A stretch of 64,000 bases of DNA from the NCBI RefSeq assembly GCF_023516715.1, contig NZ_JAMGSI010000001.1:744001-808000 (forward strand). The letters run 5' to 3'. Under the pieces are notes generated by a model. It did no database searches, was not told the origin of the DNA, and saw only the letters and a program-made list of their open reading frames with translations. Both the position numbers and the translations under genes were made by a program. Below are positions 43,751-50,092 of this stretch, in pieces. How positions within the stretch are numbered: position 1 is the first letter of the stretch; each line of letters opens with the position of its first letter. This stretch comes from Akkermansia massiliensis. GTDB taxonomy: Bacteria; Verrucomicrobiota; Verrucomicrobiia; Verrucomicrobiales; Akkermansiaceae.

Positions 43751-44248
43751 TTAGCATCCAAAGATATTGCGCAGCTTGCGGTCGCGCTCCTCTGGAGTGA
43801 GGGTGGACTGGGTGACCTGTTTGGCGGCGTCGGCCTGGGCAGCCTTGGCCTCCAGTATCTTGAGGCGGCGCTTGTCTTGGGCCAGCTGCTCGGCCTTGAG
43901 GATGAGTCCCACCAGGATGTTAAGGGCCTTAGGGTCGCAGGACGGGGAGGCGGCCAGGTCCAGGGCGGCGGAGCGGATGGCCCGCATGGTGGCCTCGTCC
44001 ACCCCCTCCACGGATATCTTGTTGAGCTCCTCGGCCGTCTTGTTCTGCCGGGCCAGACGCGCCGGCAGGATTTGGGAGTGGTAGTAGCGCCGGATGGCCT
44101 CCTGGCTCAGCTTGATGCCGTCCTCCTCCAGGCGCTGCTGCACCTTGCGGTAGGACTCGCCGGAGAGCAGCATGGTGTCTACGTCGTCCTTGATGATGGG
44201 GGGCAACTGGGAGCCGATCACACTGTCTGGTCTGGGCTTGCGGAGCAT
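43751..44248 (-). CDS. Phage small terminase-like protein (DUF3486, Mu gp27-like)
   Basis: A 165-residue helical protein with an N-terminal HTH-type segment (SYRKVQQRLEEDGIKLSQEAIRRYY), a RQNKTAEELNKISVEG link and a C-terminal coiled part. The pattern matches the DUF3486 family found next to Mu-like terminases. It precedes the large subunit by about 75 bp. Confidence 0.7.
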   Translation of the reverse strand: MLRKPRPDSVIGSQLPPIIKDDVDTMLLSGESYRKVQQRLEEDGIKLSQEAIRRYYHSQILPARLARQNKTAEELNKISVEGVDEATMRAIRSAALDLAASPSCDPKALNILVGLILKAEQLAQDKRRLKILEAKAAQADAAKQVTQSTLTPEERDRKLRNIFGC

Positions 44249-44287
44249 AGCGTTAATACTGTTAACTATTACCTGTTCACTGTTACC
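44249..44287. repeat. Heptanucleotide repeats
   Basis: GTTAATA, CTGTTAA, CTATTAC, CTGTTCA, CTGTTAC units fill the junction. Confidence 0.55.
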
Positions 44288-44545
44288 TCATATCTGGGTA
44301 AGCTGGACGCGGCCGGCGTCGGTGATGGCGTACTTGCGCTCGCCAGTGATCATGCAGGTGGTGGACGTGATCAGGCGCAGGGCCTCCAGCTCCTGGATAG
44401 CTAGGTCGATATCGGCAGTACCTGGACTCGGAGACATGTCCAGGGATACCTCGGCCCGGAGGGCAGACACGCGCTGGGTATAGGCAGCGGGCAGCCGGTC
44501 GAGGACCTGCAGGACGGTGATCTTGATGTTGGCGCGAGTGGTCAT
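44288..44545 (-). CDS. Small winged-helix-like phage protein
   Basis: An 85-residue protein with VTTRANIKITVLQVLDR-type helices and a beta-hairpin wing (STTCMITGERKYAITDAGRVQL), resembling a compact wHTH. It overlaps the next gene by 4 bp. Probably a structural or regulatory late protein. Function unknown. Confidence 0.5.
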   Translation of the reverse strand: MTTRANIKITVLQVLDRLPAAYTQRVSALRAEVSLDMSPSPGTADIDLAIQELEALRLITSTTCMITGERKYAITDAGRVQLTQI

Positions 44546-44865
44546 AAGGATTTACGGGTCTTGAGGATGTCGATCATCAGGGTGAGGGTGCCGGACATCT
44601 CATTAAGCTTGACGGTGATGCCGTTGAGCCTCTTGTGCATGTCGTCGGTGGTCTTGGCTTGGAGGGCCTTGAGTTCCGCCACCTCCTCACGGGTGGCGTA
44701 CTTGTCCTCCATCAAGAAGCGCTGGGGATCGTCGGATTGCTGGGGAGCCTTGCGGCCCTTGACCATCCACCATGTCCCGGACGAGCCGAGAGCAACGCCG
44801 AGGATGGTGCCCACTGCCTCCGGCGAGATGCCTGCAGCGGCGTCTGCTATTAGTGCAAGGATCAT
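44542..44865 (-). CDS. Small membrane protein, DUF2730-like (Mu gp25 position)
   Basis: 107 residues from the ATG at 44865. A hydrophobic N-terminal segment (MILALIADAAAGISPEAVGTILGVALG, in two short stretches) is followed by a coiled-coil (VAELKALQAKTTDDMHKRLNGITVKLNEM). It lies between the endolysin and the gp27-like gene, where Mu has the DUF2730 gp25. A longer upstream frame is a shadow. Possible lysis or spanin-type role. Confidence 0.5.
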   Translation of the reverse strand: MILALIADAAAGISPEAVGTILGVALGSSGTWWMVKGRKAPQQSDDPQRFLMEDKYATREEVAELKALQAKTTDDMHKRLNGITVKLNEMSGTLTLMIDILKTRKSL

Positions 44866-44867
44866 GA

Positions 44868-45470
44868 TCAGAGCAGTTGGGCCAGCGTGCTGGCCCCGGT
44901 GGTGTAAGCGCGGTGGAGGGTGGCCGTGGGGAGGGAGCCCAGCTGGACATGGCCGGGATCGTAGGGCGAGCGCCAGTCTCCACCCCACACCAGACCCAGC
45001 TTATGGGCCAGGGCCGCCACGGGCTTATAGATGGAGTCCGGTCCCTCGCTGGGTGCCCAGATATCACGGCCGTCCCTAAACAGGCAGACGTCGGCCGCAA
45101 TGCCAAAATTGTGCATGGACTGCCCTCCCCTGGCGTTGGTCACCTTGGGGCGCTTGGCGTAGAGCTTGTCTTGCTCGTCGTAGGTGCGGAGTCCGCAGAT
45201 GAGCCGCCAGTCGGCAAGACCGCGCAGGGCCGTCATCATCTGGCGCACCTTGAGCGCGGCCAGAGGCTGGAGGGTAAGCAGGTTGTCCTCCGTGCGCTTG
45301 TCCAGCCGGCCGTAGCGGGTCTGGAGCTGTTGATGGCTCTCGCGCCACTGGGCCGCCGCCTCACGGGTCAGCGGACCGGTGATGCCGTCAAGCTGGCCCC
45401 GGTAAAATCCGGCAAATTTGAGGGCGCGCTGCCACGCCAGTGTGTTGGATTGTAACTCTGCGTAGGTCAT
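44868..45470 (-). CDS. Endolysin: M15-type peptidase with peptidoglycan-binding-like N-terminus
   Basis: The N-terminal 80 residues look like a PG_binding_1-type repeat (AWQRALKFAGFYRGQLDGITGPLTREAAAQW). The C-terminal domain carries M15/VanY-like motifs: LICGLRTYDEQDKLYAK, GGQSMHNFGIAADVCLF (the SxHxxGxAxD zinc motif) and a later YDPGHVQLG His. It hydrolyses peptide cross-links in the cell wall during lysis. Its neighbours include small membrane proteins. Confidence 0.78.
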   Translation of the reverse strand: MTYAELQSNTLAWQRALKFAGFYRGQLDGITGPLTREAAAQWRESHQQLQTRYGRLDKRTEDNLLTLQPLAALKVRQMMTALRGLADWRLICGLRTYDEQDKLYAKRPKVTNARGGQSMHNFGIAADVCLFRDGRDIWAPSEGPDSIYKPVAALAHKLGLVWGGDWRSPYDPGHVQLGSLPTATLHRAYTTGASTLAQLL

Positions 45471-45509
45471 TGCTGTGGAGAGTGGAGGGTTAAGAGTTGA
45501 GAGTGGAGG
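45471..45509. repeat. Heptanucleotide repeats
   Basis: GAGAGTG, GAGGGTT, AAGAGTT, GAGAGTG, GAGGTTA units lie between the endolysin and the two-span membrane protein. Confidence 0.6.
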
Positions 45510-46175
45510 TTACTTGGACGTGGCCTGGACGACTGGCGGTACTACGACAACGTCCGGAGTTGATTGGGACCAGGCAACGCTGTGGGAGTCACGGTCCACC
45601 ACCAGGGATGAGCCACCACGGATGACCACCACCTGCCCGTCGGTAAGAGCCACGCTGGTGGCTACCGGGTCGGCATCCTTGCTGCAGGAGTTGCCAAGCA
45701 GGATCATCAACGCGCCCAGGACGATCATCAGGCGGGTCGTCCCGGACAAAGGTGAGGAGGACCCGGAGCCATTGGGCATGGACGACGTATCCTGATCAGG
45801 ATACTGGCTCCGGTCCTCCACAGGGGGAGCGACGTCCTCCCCCATGGAAGCGACGGGGAGAGGGAGGACGCCGGCCGGATTGGCGGACTGGCCACTCTGG
45901 CCATCCTCTCCGGCAAGCTGGTATTTCCCGCCGCTTATAAACTGCAGCAGGATGTTGACCGCGCCAAGGGCGCTAAAGAATTCAATGGGGTTGCTGTCCA
46001 GCCAGGCCCGTACGTCGGGGATGATCAGAGCCAGTAAGGCGGCCAAGTTGGTCCAAAAGTATTTGGACAGGTAAAATGGCGTCTTGTTGGTGGTGGTGTT
46101 CCCGGCTCCACCCGGAGCCGGGATTGTATCATGTGCACCAGTAGTATTATCAACAGGAGAGGGAGTGTAGCTCAT
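45510..46175 (-). CDS. Two-span membrane protein with lipobox-like second segment (lysis candidate)
   Basis: 221 residues: a first hydrophobic segment FWTNLAALLALIIPDVRAW near residue 40, then a disordered Pro/Ser/Gly-rich linker, then a second segment LMIVLGALMILLGNSCSK around residue 155. The second resembles a lipoprotein signal with Cys. The start MSYTPSPVDNT has a Thr/Pro-rich stretch. The position next to the endolysin suggests a holin or a fused Rz/Rz1-like role. An internal start such as MPNGSGSSS would release only the lipobox part. Function not proven. Confidence 0.45.
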   Translation of the reverse strand: MSYTPSPVDNTTGAHDTIPAPGGAGNTTTNKTPFYLSKYFWTNLAALLALIIPDVRAWLDSNPIEFFSALGAVNILLQFISGGKYQLAGEDGQSGQSANPAGVLPLPVASMGEDVAPPVEDRSQYPDQDTSSMPNGSGSSSPLSGTTRLMIVLGALMILLGNSCSKDADPVATSVALTDGQVVVIRGGSSLVVDRDSHSVAWSQSTPDVVVVPPVVQATSK

Positions 46176-46208
46176 GGGGGCACTTTAGCCCATTCCCGGC
46201 GACCCTCT

Positions 46209-46248
46209 GTTGCATTTGGCGCGTTTGTTGCATTTGGCGCATTTGGCG
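46209..46248. repeat. Short tandem repeats between HTH gene and lysis gene
   Basis: Units of 9 bp with GCATTTGGC predominating: the 14-mer GTTGCATTTGGCGC occurs at 46209-46222 and 46227-46240, and ATTTGGCG at 46241-46248. Directly repeated sites like this could be operators for a late-operon activator. The minus-strand late genes start just downstream. Confidence 0.6.
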
Positions 46249-46503
46249 TCAAAAAAAGTCGAATGTGCTCTGCAGCAGGCGGGCGTGACGGATGGCCCGT
46301 CTCTGGAGAGTGACGGCCATAGCCTCCACCTGGCGACGGTAGAGCAGCCACTTTCTTCCGGCCGGGTTGGGACGCCAAGCGATCAGGCTGCCGTGCATCA
46401 CCATGCGCCTGACCGTCTGTGAGGACACTCCCAGCAGGGCCGCTGCCTGGGTAATGGTACAGAGGGGCCCGGAGGCCCAGTGCTTGAGCGTCTTGTCGTC
46501 CAT
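46249..46503 (-). CDS. Excisionase/MerR-like HTH protein
   Basis: An 84-residue DNA-binding protein, with ITQAAALLGVSSQTVRRMVMHGSLIAWR (a MerR/HTH_17-type helix-turn-helix) and a basic C-terminus. It sits at the head of the late minus-strand block. The tandem repeats at 46209-46248 immediately follow it and lie in front of the lysis genes. It is a good candidate for a late activator or excision-type protein. Confidence 0.65.
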   Translation of the reverse strand: MDDKTLKHWASGPLCTITQAAALLGVSSQTVRRMVMHGSLIAWRPNPAGRKWLLYRRQVEAMAVTLQRRAIRHARLLQSTFDFF

Positions 46504-46546
46504 GCCTCAACCTTACCACAATTTTTTGCCATCTCTAATGACGGCC

Positions 46547-46583
46547 AAAAAAAGCCCCCTGCAGGGATGCTGCAGGGGGCGTG
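46547..46583 (-). terminator. Intrinsic terminator for the minus-strand hypothetical gene
   Basis: A perfect stem GCCCCCTGCAG/CTGCAGGGGGC, followed on the minus strand by T7, lies between the HTH gene and the gene at 46600. It isolates the late block from the moron genes. Confidence 0.8.
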
Positions 46584-46599
46584 CAATGGTTGGATGTTG

Positions 46600-46932
46600 T
46601 TAACCTAAAACGTGGGGAGCTTTTTCTTTTATTGCCTCATAAATACGGATTAACAATTCATCAGGCGCAGTTTCGGCAGCAGGGCTTTTCAAATGCATCG
46701 TGTCACCTTTTCTCTCACATGGAGAGAATGGTAGGATTTGGTTCACTTCATCATCTGATAGGTTCGCCCACAATTTTATGTCTTCTAGGGCTTCTACTTC
46801 ATTGTGTCTATCCGTTTCAAAAATATTGTTGAGCAATGCATGCATAAAATTCCATTTCAAGGCATTATTTCCGTCAATAGTAATGGATTCAATTTCGTTA
46901 TTTGACGTTGAATTAAGTAATATTTTGTGCAT
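46600..46932 (-). CDS. Hypothetical AT-rich moron-like protein
   Basis: A 110-residue acidic protein (MHKILLNSTSNNEIES) on the minus strand with lower GC than neighbouring phage genes. It has its own terminator. Genes between repressor and late operon in temperate phages are often accessory. I recognise no motif. Confidence 0.6.
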   Translation of the reverse strand: MHKILLNSTSNNEIESITIDGNNALKWNFMHALLNNIFETDRHNEVEALEDIKLWANLSDDEVNQILPFSPCERKGDTMHLKSPAAETAPDELLIRIYEAIKEKAPHVLG

Positions 46933-46998
46933 ATAGGAATAGAATATACAGAAGTATGAAAATACAAAATTTGTACTTATGTCATTAACATTAATAAA

Positions 46999-47028
46999 AA
47001 GACCGCCGGGAATTTTCCTGGCGGTCTT
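46999..47028 (-). terminator. Intrinsic terminator after the methyltransferase gene
   Basis: The arms AAGACCGCC and GGCGGTCTT flank a loop, with an A-run to the left giving a T-run on the minus strand. Confidence 0.8.
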
Positions 47029-47051
47029 GCCGTACTGGGTATCGACGGAGA

Positions 47052-47774
47052 TTAGGCAGTGAGCACGAGGCCGAGTCGGTCGGAGGCGATGCGGTGGTAG
47101 TCCGGTGACAGCTCAATGCCCACGGCCGTATGTCCCTTGTTGCGCGCAGCCACCAGGGTGGTTCCGCTGCCGGCAAACGGGTCCAAGATGCGGGACTTGG
47201 CAGGCAAGATGGTCATGAGGTGCTCCATCAGGGGGACCGGCTTGCCCGTCAAGTGGAGCTTATCCTTGGGGCGGATTGGCTCGCGGACCACTCCCGGAGG
47301 GCATAGCTTGACGGACTTGTTATATCCTCCATGCGTGGCGGTCAGGACGTACTCGGCCTGGTTGCGGTACAGTCCCATCTGGGGGCGGCAGCTTTCCGTC
47401 TTGTCCCAGGGGATGATGCCCCTCCACGTCCAGCCGGCAATCTGCAAGGCGTCGGAGGTGAGCGGGAGTTGACGCCAATCGCTAAATACCATCAGCCAGC
47501 CGCCGGGGCGCGTCAGGCGGAGGGCCTGCTCCATCCACCGCACGGACCACATCAGGTGGGTACGCTGGTCGCGGGTGTCATTGCTAAACGTCGGGTAGTA
47601 TTTACGGGTGCCGGATTGCTGGTACTTGACGCGTGGGTCTTGTGCTCTGGCAGCGGTAGAGAGGCCGCCGCTGGCGTAGGGAGGATCGGTGATCACGGCA
47701 TCATAGGATGCCTCCGGCATCGTCATCATCAGGGACATGCAGTCCCCATGCAACATGGTATGTGTGTTGGTCAT
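47052..47774 (-). CDS. DNA methyltransferase (beta-type order, N6A or N4C)
   Basis: The catalytic motif IV DPPYASGG lies near residue 30 and the SAM-binding motif I DPFAGSGTT near residue 200, the order of beta-class DNA methyltransferases. The target domain lies between. I take the start MTNTHTML at 47774. An upstream in-frame ATG at 47798 adds eight residues. It is a solitary enzyme without a restriction partner. Likely role: protecting phage DNA from host restriction, or regulation. Confidence 0.85.
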   Translation of the reverse strand: MTNTHTMLHGDCMSLMMTMPEASYDAVITDPPYASGGLSTAARAQDPRVKYQQSGTRKYYPTFSNDTRDQRTHLMWSVRWMEQALRLTRPGGWLMVFSDWRQLPLTSDALQIAGWTWRGIIPWDKTESCRPQMGLYRNQAEYVLTATHGGYNKSVKLCPPGVVREPIRPKDKLHLTGKPVPLMEHLMTILPAKSRILDPFAGSGTTLVAARNKGHTAVGIELSPDYHRIASDRLGLVLTA

Positions 47775-47894
47775 CGGACGCGAGCATAGCTCACGCAAGC
47801 ACCTCTCTCTAACGTCACAACAAATTTATTATGAATTTGTTATGCTTGTTAGATGTATAAAATTTATGATCAGAATGTTGCGCTGTGTCATACA

Positions 47895-48230
47895 TCAGAT
47901 ATTGCGCTTCATAAGGACAAAAATCCAGCGGCCGTCGTCAAACAAAGTGCCAGCATAATCCCATCCAAAAAAATCAAGGTCTTTTTGGCTATTGGGGGAG
48001 ATCAAAGGTTCTTCTTTTCCGTCGTAAAAATCCTTTTTGTATAATGCGCGGAATCGGTATTCGTATTTGATTGGACGCTTGCTGATTTTTTCTTGGCTAC
48101 CTGTTTGAGGTAGCCTTGTCACATCAGCTATTTGGGTAGAAAGGTTGTACAAGCTGTATGAGATTGCCCCAGTAAGAGCGATCAAGCAGATGCCTATTAC
48201 GGTGAGAGTGTAAAACTGCCATGGTTTCAT
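47895..48230 (-). CDS. Small membrane protein next to the repressor
   Basis: 111 residues with an N-terminal hydrophobic segment (MKPWQFYTLTVIGICLIALTG) and a polar C-terminus. It is encoded on the minus strand directly after the repressor, AT-rich, a typical place for superinfection exclusion or moron genes. No motif. Function unknown. Confidence 0.6.
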   Translation of the reverse strand: MKPWQFYTLTVIGICLIALTGAISYSLYNLSTQIADVTRLPQTGSQEKISKRPIKYEYRFRALYKKDFYDGKEEPLISPNSQKDLDFFGWDYAGTLFDDGRWIFVLMKRNI

Positions 48231-48243
48231 ATCTAATTGGTCA

Positions 48244-48564
48244 TTATTTACTTACATTGTTAACTAATAATTTTAAGGCCTCACGCAATTTTGCGAGCTC
48301 TCGTTCTGACTCTCTCCATTTATGTTCATAGTATGAAGATTCTTGTAGACTTTCGGCTCCAGTACGTCGCCATAGATAGTCCATCGATACTGACAAAGCA
48401 TCCGCCATTCTTTGCAACTCCCCCGCTTTAGGAGTCGCCTTACCTCTAAGATAAAGAGATATAGCACTTTGTGATATACCAGTAGATTCGGCAAGCATGA
48501 CCTGAGAGAACCCTTTTTGCTTCATCAGCTCTCTCAAATTATCTTGAAATAGAAGTTTCTTCAT
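48244..48564 (-). CDS. XRE-family phage repressor
   Basis: A 106-residue protein with a classic HTH (FSQVMLAESTGISQSAISLYLRG, near residues 19-41) and a helical C-terminus. It is divergent from the rightward early operon and followed by the small membrane protein. It is the lysogeny repressor (Mu c-type role). The gap to the divergent early gene is 94 bp and should contain the operators. Confidence 0.85.
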   Translation of the reverse strand: MKKLLFQDNLRELMKQKGFSQVMLAESTGISQSAISLYLRGKATPKAGELQRMADALSVSMDYLWRRTGAESLQESSYYEHKWRESERELAKLREALKLLVNNVSK

Positions 48565-48658
48565 ATTTTGTGCTTGCCAAATATTACGTTACTGGTATTA
48601 GTTTCTTCATAAGGCCGCCCCATAAGGGCGGCCATAGGAAGAACCTAACAAATCTCTT
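48565..48658. promoter_or_regulatory. Divergent operator/promoter region between repressor and early operon
   Basis: AT-rich, with a perfect hairpin GGCCGCCC-CATAA-GGGCGGCC at 48613-48633 just upstream of the first early gene. The hairpin lies in the early mRNA leader and could act in attenuation or as a structured operator. I see no certain -10/-35. Confidence 0.5.
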
Positions 48659-48859
48659 ATGAGAACACAAGAAGACATCTCACTCCAGTGGCTCTTGAGC
48701 AGGGGGTATACGCCTGTTGAGGCTGCCGAAGCATTAGGGGTATCACCTAGTCACGTACGCAGAGTACTCAAAGGGGCCCCAGACCGAGGCAATGCCCTGA
48801 AAGCTCGCATCAGGAGGTTGCCGCGTAAAAAACTGACATCATTAAGGAGGAGCAGGTAA
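48659..48859 (+). CDS. Small HTH protein (Ner/Cro-like)
   Basis: A 66-residue DNA-binding protein with GYTPVEAAEALGVSPSHVRRVLKG as helix-turn-helix and a strongly basic C-terminus. It is the first early gene, divergent from the repressor, the place of Mu ner. It likely represses or balances early transcription. Confidence 0.7.
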   Translation: MRTQEDISLQWLLSRGYTPVEAAEALGVSPSHVRRVLKGAPDRGNALKARIRRLPRKKLTSLRRSR

Positions 48860-48861
48860 CA

Positions 48862-49053
48862 ATGCTGAGGAACGCCGCCAATCTCATTGCCGCCATAGCA
48901 GTCATGGCCCTGGCATTTTTTGGGATGGTCAAGGCAGGAGGCTGGTATCTGGATACGGAGGAGCGGCAAGTGCGCGACGGCATCAAGGACCCGCGCACGG
49001 CCAGCCTGCCAGTTATAGAAAGGCCACACGATGATGGACGACACCCCCGTTGA
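48862..49053 (+). CDS. Small single-span membrane protein
   Basis: 63 residues with one hydrophobic segment (ANLIAAIAVMALAFFGMVKAGGWYL, in one helix). It starts 3 bp after the HTH gene and overlaps the next gene by 23 bp. Role unknown. Confidence 0.6.
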   Translation: MLRNAANLIAAIAVMALAFFGMVKAGGWYLDTEERQVRDGIKDPRTASLPVIERPHDDGRHPR

Positions 49054-49303
49054 TATGGACGCCCCCATGACTGCTGATGAGTGGGCCATCTGGGGAGCCC
49101 TGTGGAACATCCCGGAGGTGCGCCGCCATTACCAGGTACATCACGACGGACCGCTTACCTGCTCGAACCTGGCTCATTACCTGGGCCTGTCCGACAAGGC
49201 TATCTGGGAGCTGCAAGACAAGGCCCTGGTCAAGCTGAGGGTGGCCCTCAACCGCTACATCCTACAGCAAGAGATCAATCGTCAACAACATTTTGACCAA
49301 TGA
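49031..49303 (+). CDS. Sigma-70 region 4-like small protein
   Basis: A 90-residue protein with helices (EWAIWGALWNIPEVRRHY) followed by LTCSNLAHYLGLSDKAIWELQDKALVKLR, which resembles sigma-70 region 4 (LGISxxxVRQxExKALxKLR). It could act as an accessory sigma factor or anti-sigma type modulator in early transcription. Overlaps the next gene by the ATGA junction. Confidence 0.5.
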   Translation: MMDDTPVDMDAPMTADEWAIWGALWNIPEVRRHYQVHHDGPLTCSNLAHYLGLSDKAIWELQDKALVKLRVALNRYILQQEINRQQHFDQ

Positions 49304-50088
49304 AACACGAGCTAATGATAACCGCTGAAACGCGGGTGACGCTGGGCGTCAGCGAAGCCAACCGCCTGCATCGGTATGCCCAGGCGCAGGCCGAGATGGC
49401 GGCATGCGCCGGCCGCAATGCCGTGACGGCAGGACTCAAGCTGGGCAAGCTGCTGACCGAGCTTAAGGCCGCGACTCCCCATGGAGAGTGGGGTGAATTC
49501 TTCGCCAAAGACGATAAATTGAAACCACGGTTTCAATTTACCCAGCAGATGTCCAACCGCTACATGCGCTGCTACAAGACAGCAGCCGGTCGATTGGCCA
49601 ATACGGAGAGGTATCTCCTGGACGCCGGACTGAGCGGTGAACCTGTCTCCGAACTGCCCACCCTAGTGGATAAAGTAACCGACGGAGCCGAGACACCTCG
49701 ACAGATGGAGATCAACCTGGGAGTTATCTCTACCCGCAAGCGGACAACGCATGACCGGGTTAAGCCCCTGGGATTTACTGGAGCCGGCAACCCTGACGGA
49801 GCGCTGGCCCTCACCCCTATGGACAAGCTGGCCAATGACCTGGCCGCCCTCAATCTCCCCCCGGATGAGCTGGAGCGTCGCCGGCACCAGGCCGAGCAGG
49901 ATGCGGCCTGCCTGCTCAAGCAGCTGGGGACCTTTGTGGACCAAGGCTACATCCACTTATTGCGTCTCCAGGAGCGCGAGCTTTTCGCTGAGTCCTTGGC
50001 CGCCTACGCCCGCAAGATATCCAACGTCGACGAGCAGCGAGTCAAGGCCACGATGGATGGGTTGGTCAACGGCACAACTACATTATAA
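49300..50088 (+). CDS. DUF3102-like phage protein
   Basis: A 262-residue helical protein. Segments include GRNAVTAGLKLGKLLTELKAATPHGEWGEFF and FQFTQQMSNRYMRCYK, a pattern seen in DUF3102 proteins of Mu-like phages and transposable elements. It overlaps the previous gene start-stop as ATGA and precedes the transposase by 4 bp. Function unknown. Confidence 0.55.
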   Translation: MKHELMITAETRVTLGVSEANRLHRYAQAQAEMAACAGRNAVTAGLKLGKLLTELKAATPHGEWGEFFAKDDKLKPRFQFTQQMSNRYMRCYKTAAGRLANTERYLLDAGLSGEPVSELPTLVDKVTDGAETPRQMEINLGVISTRKRTTHDRVKPLGFTGAGNPDGALALTPMDKLANDLAALNLPPDELERRRHQAEQDAACLLKQLGTFVDQGYIHLLRLQERELFAESLAAYARKISNVDEQRVKATMDGLVNGTTTL

Positions 50089-50092
50089 CACA

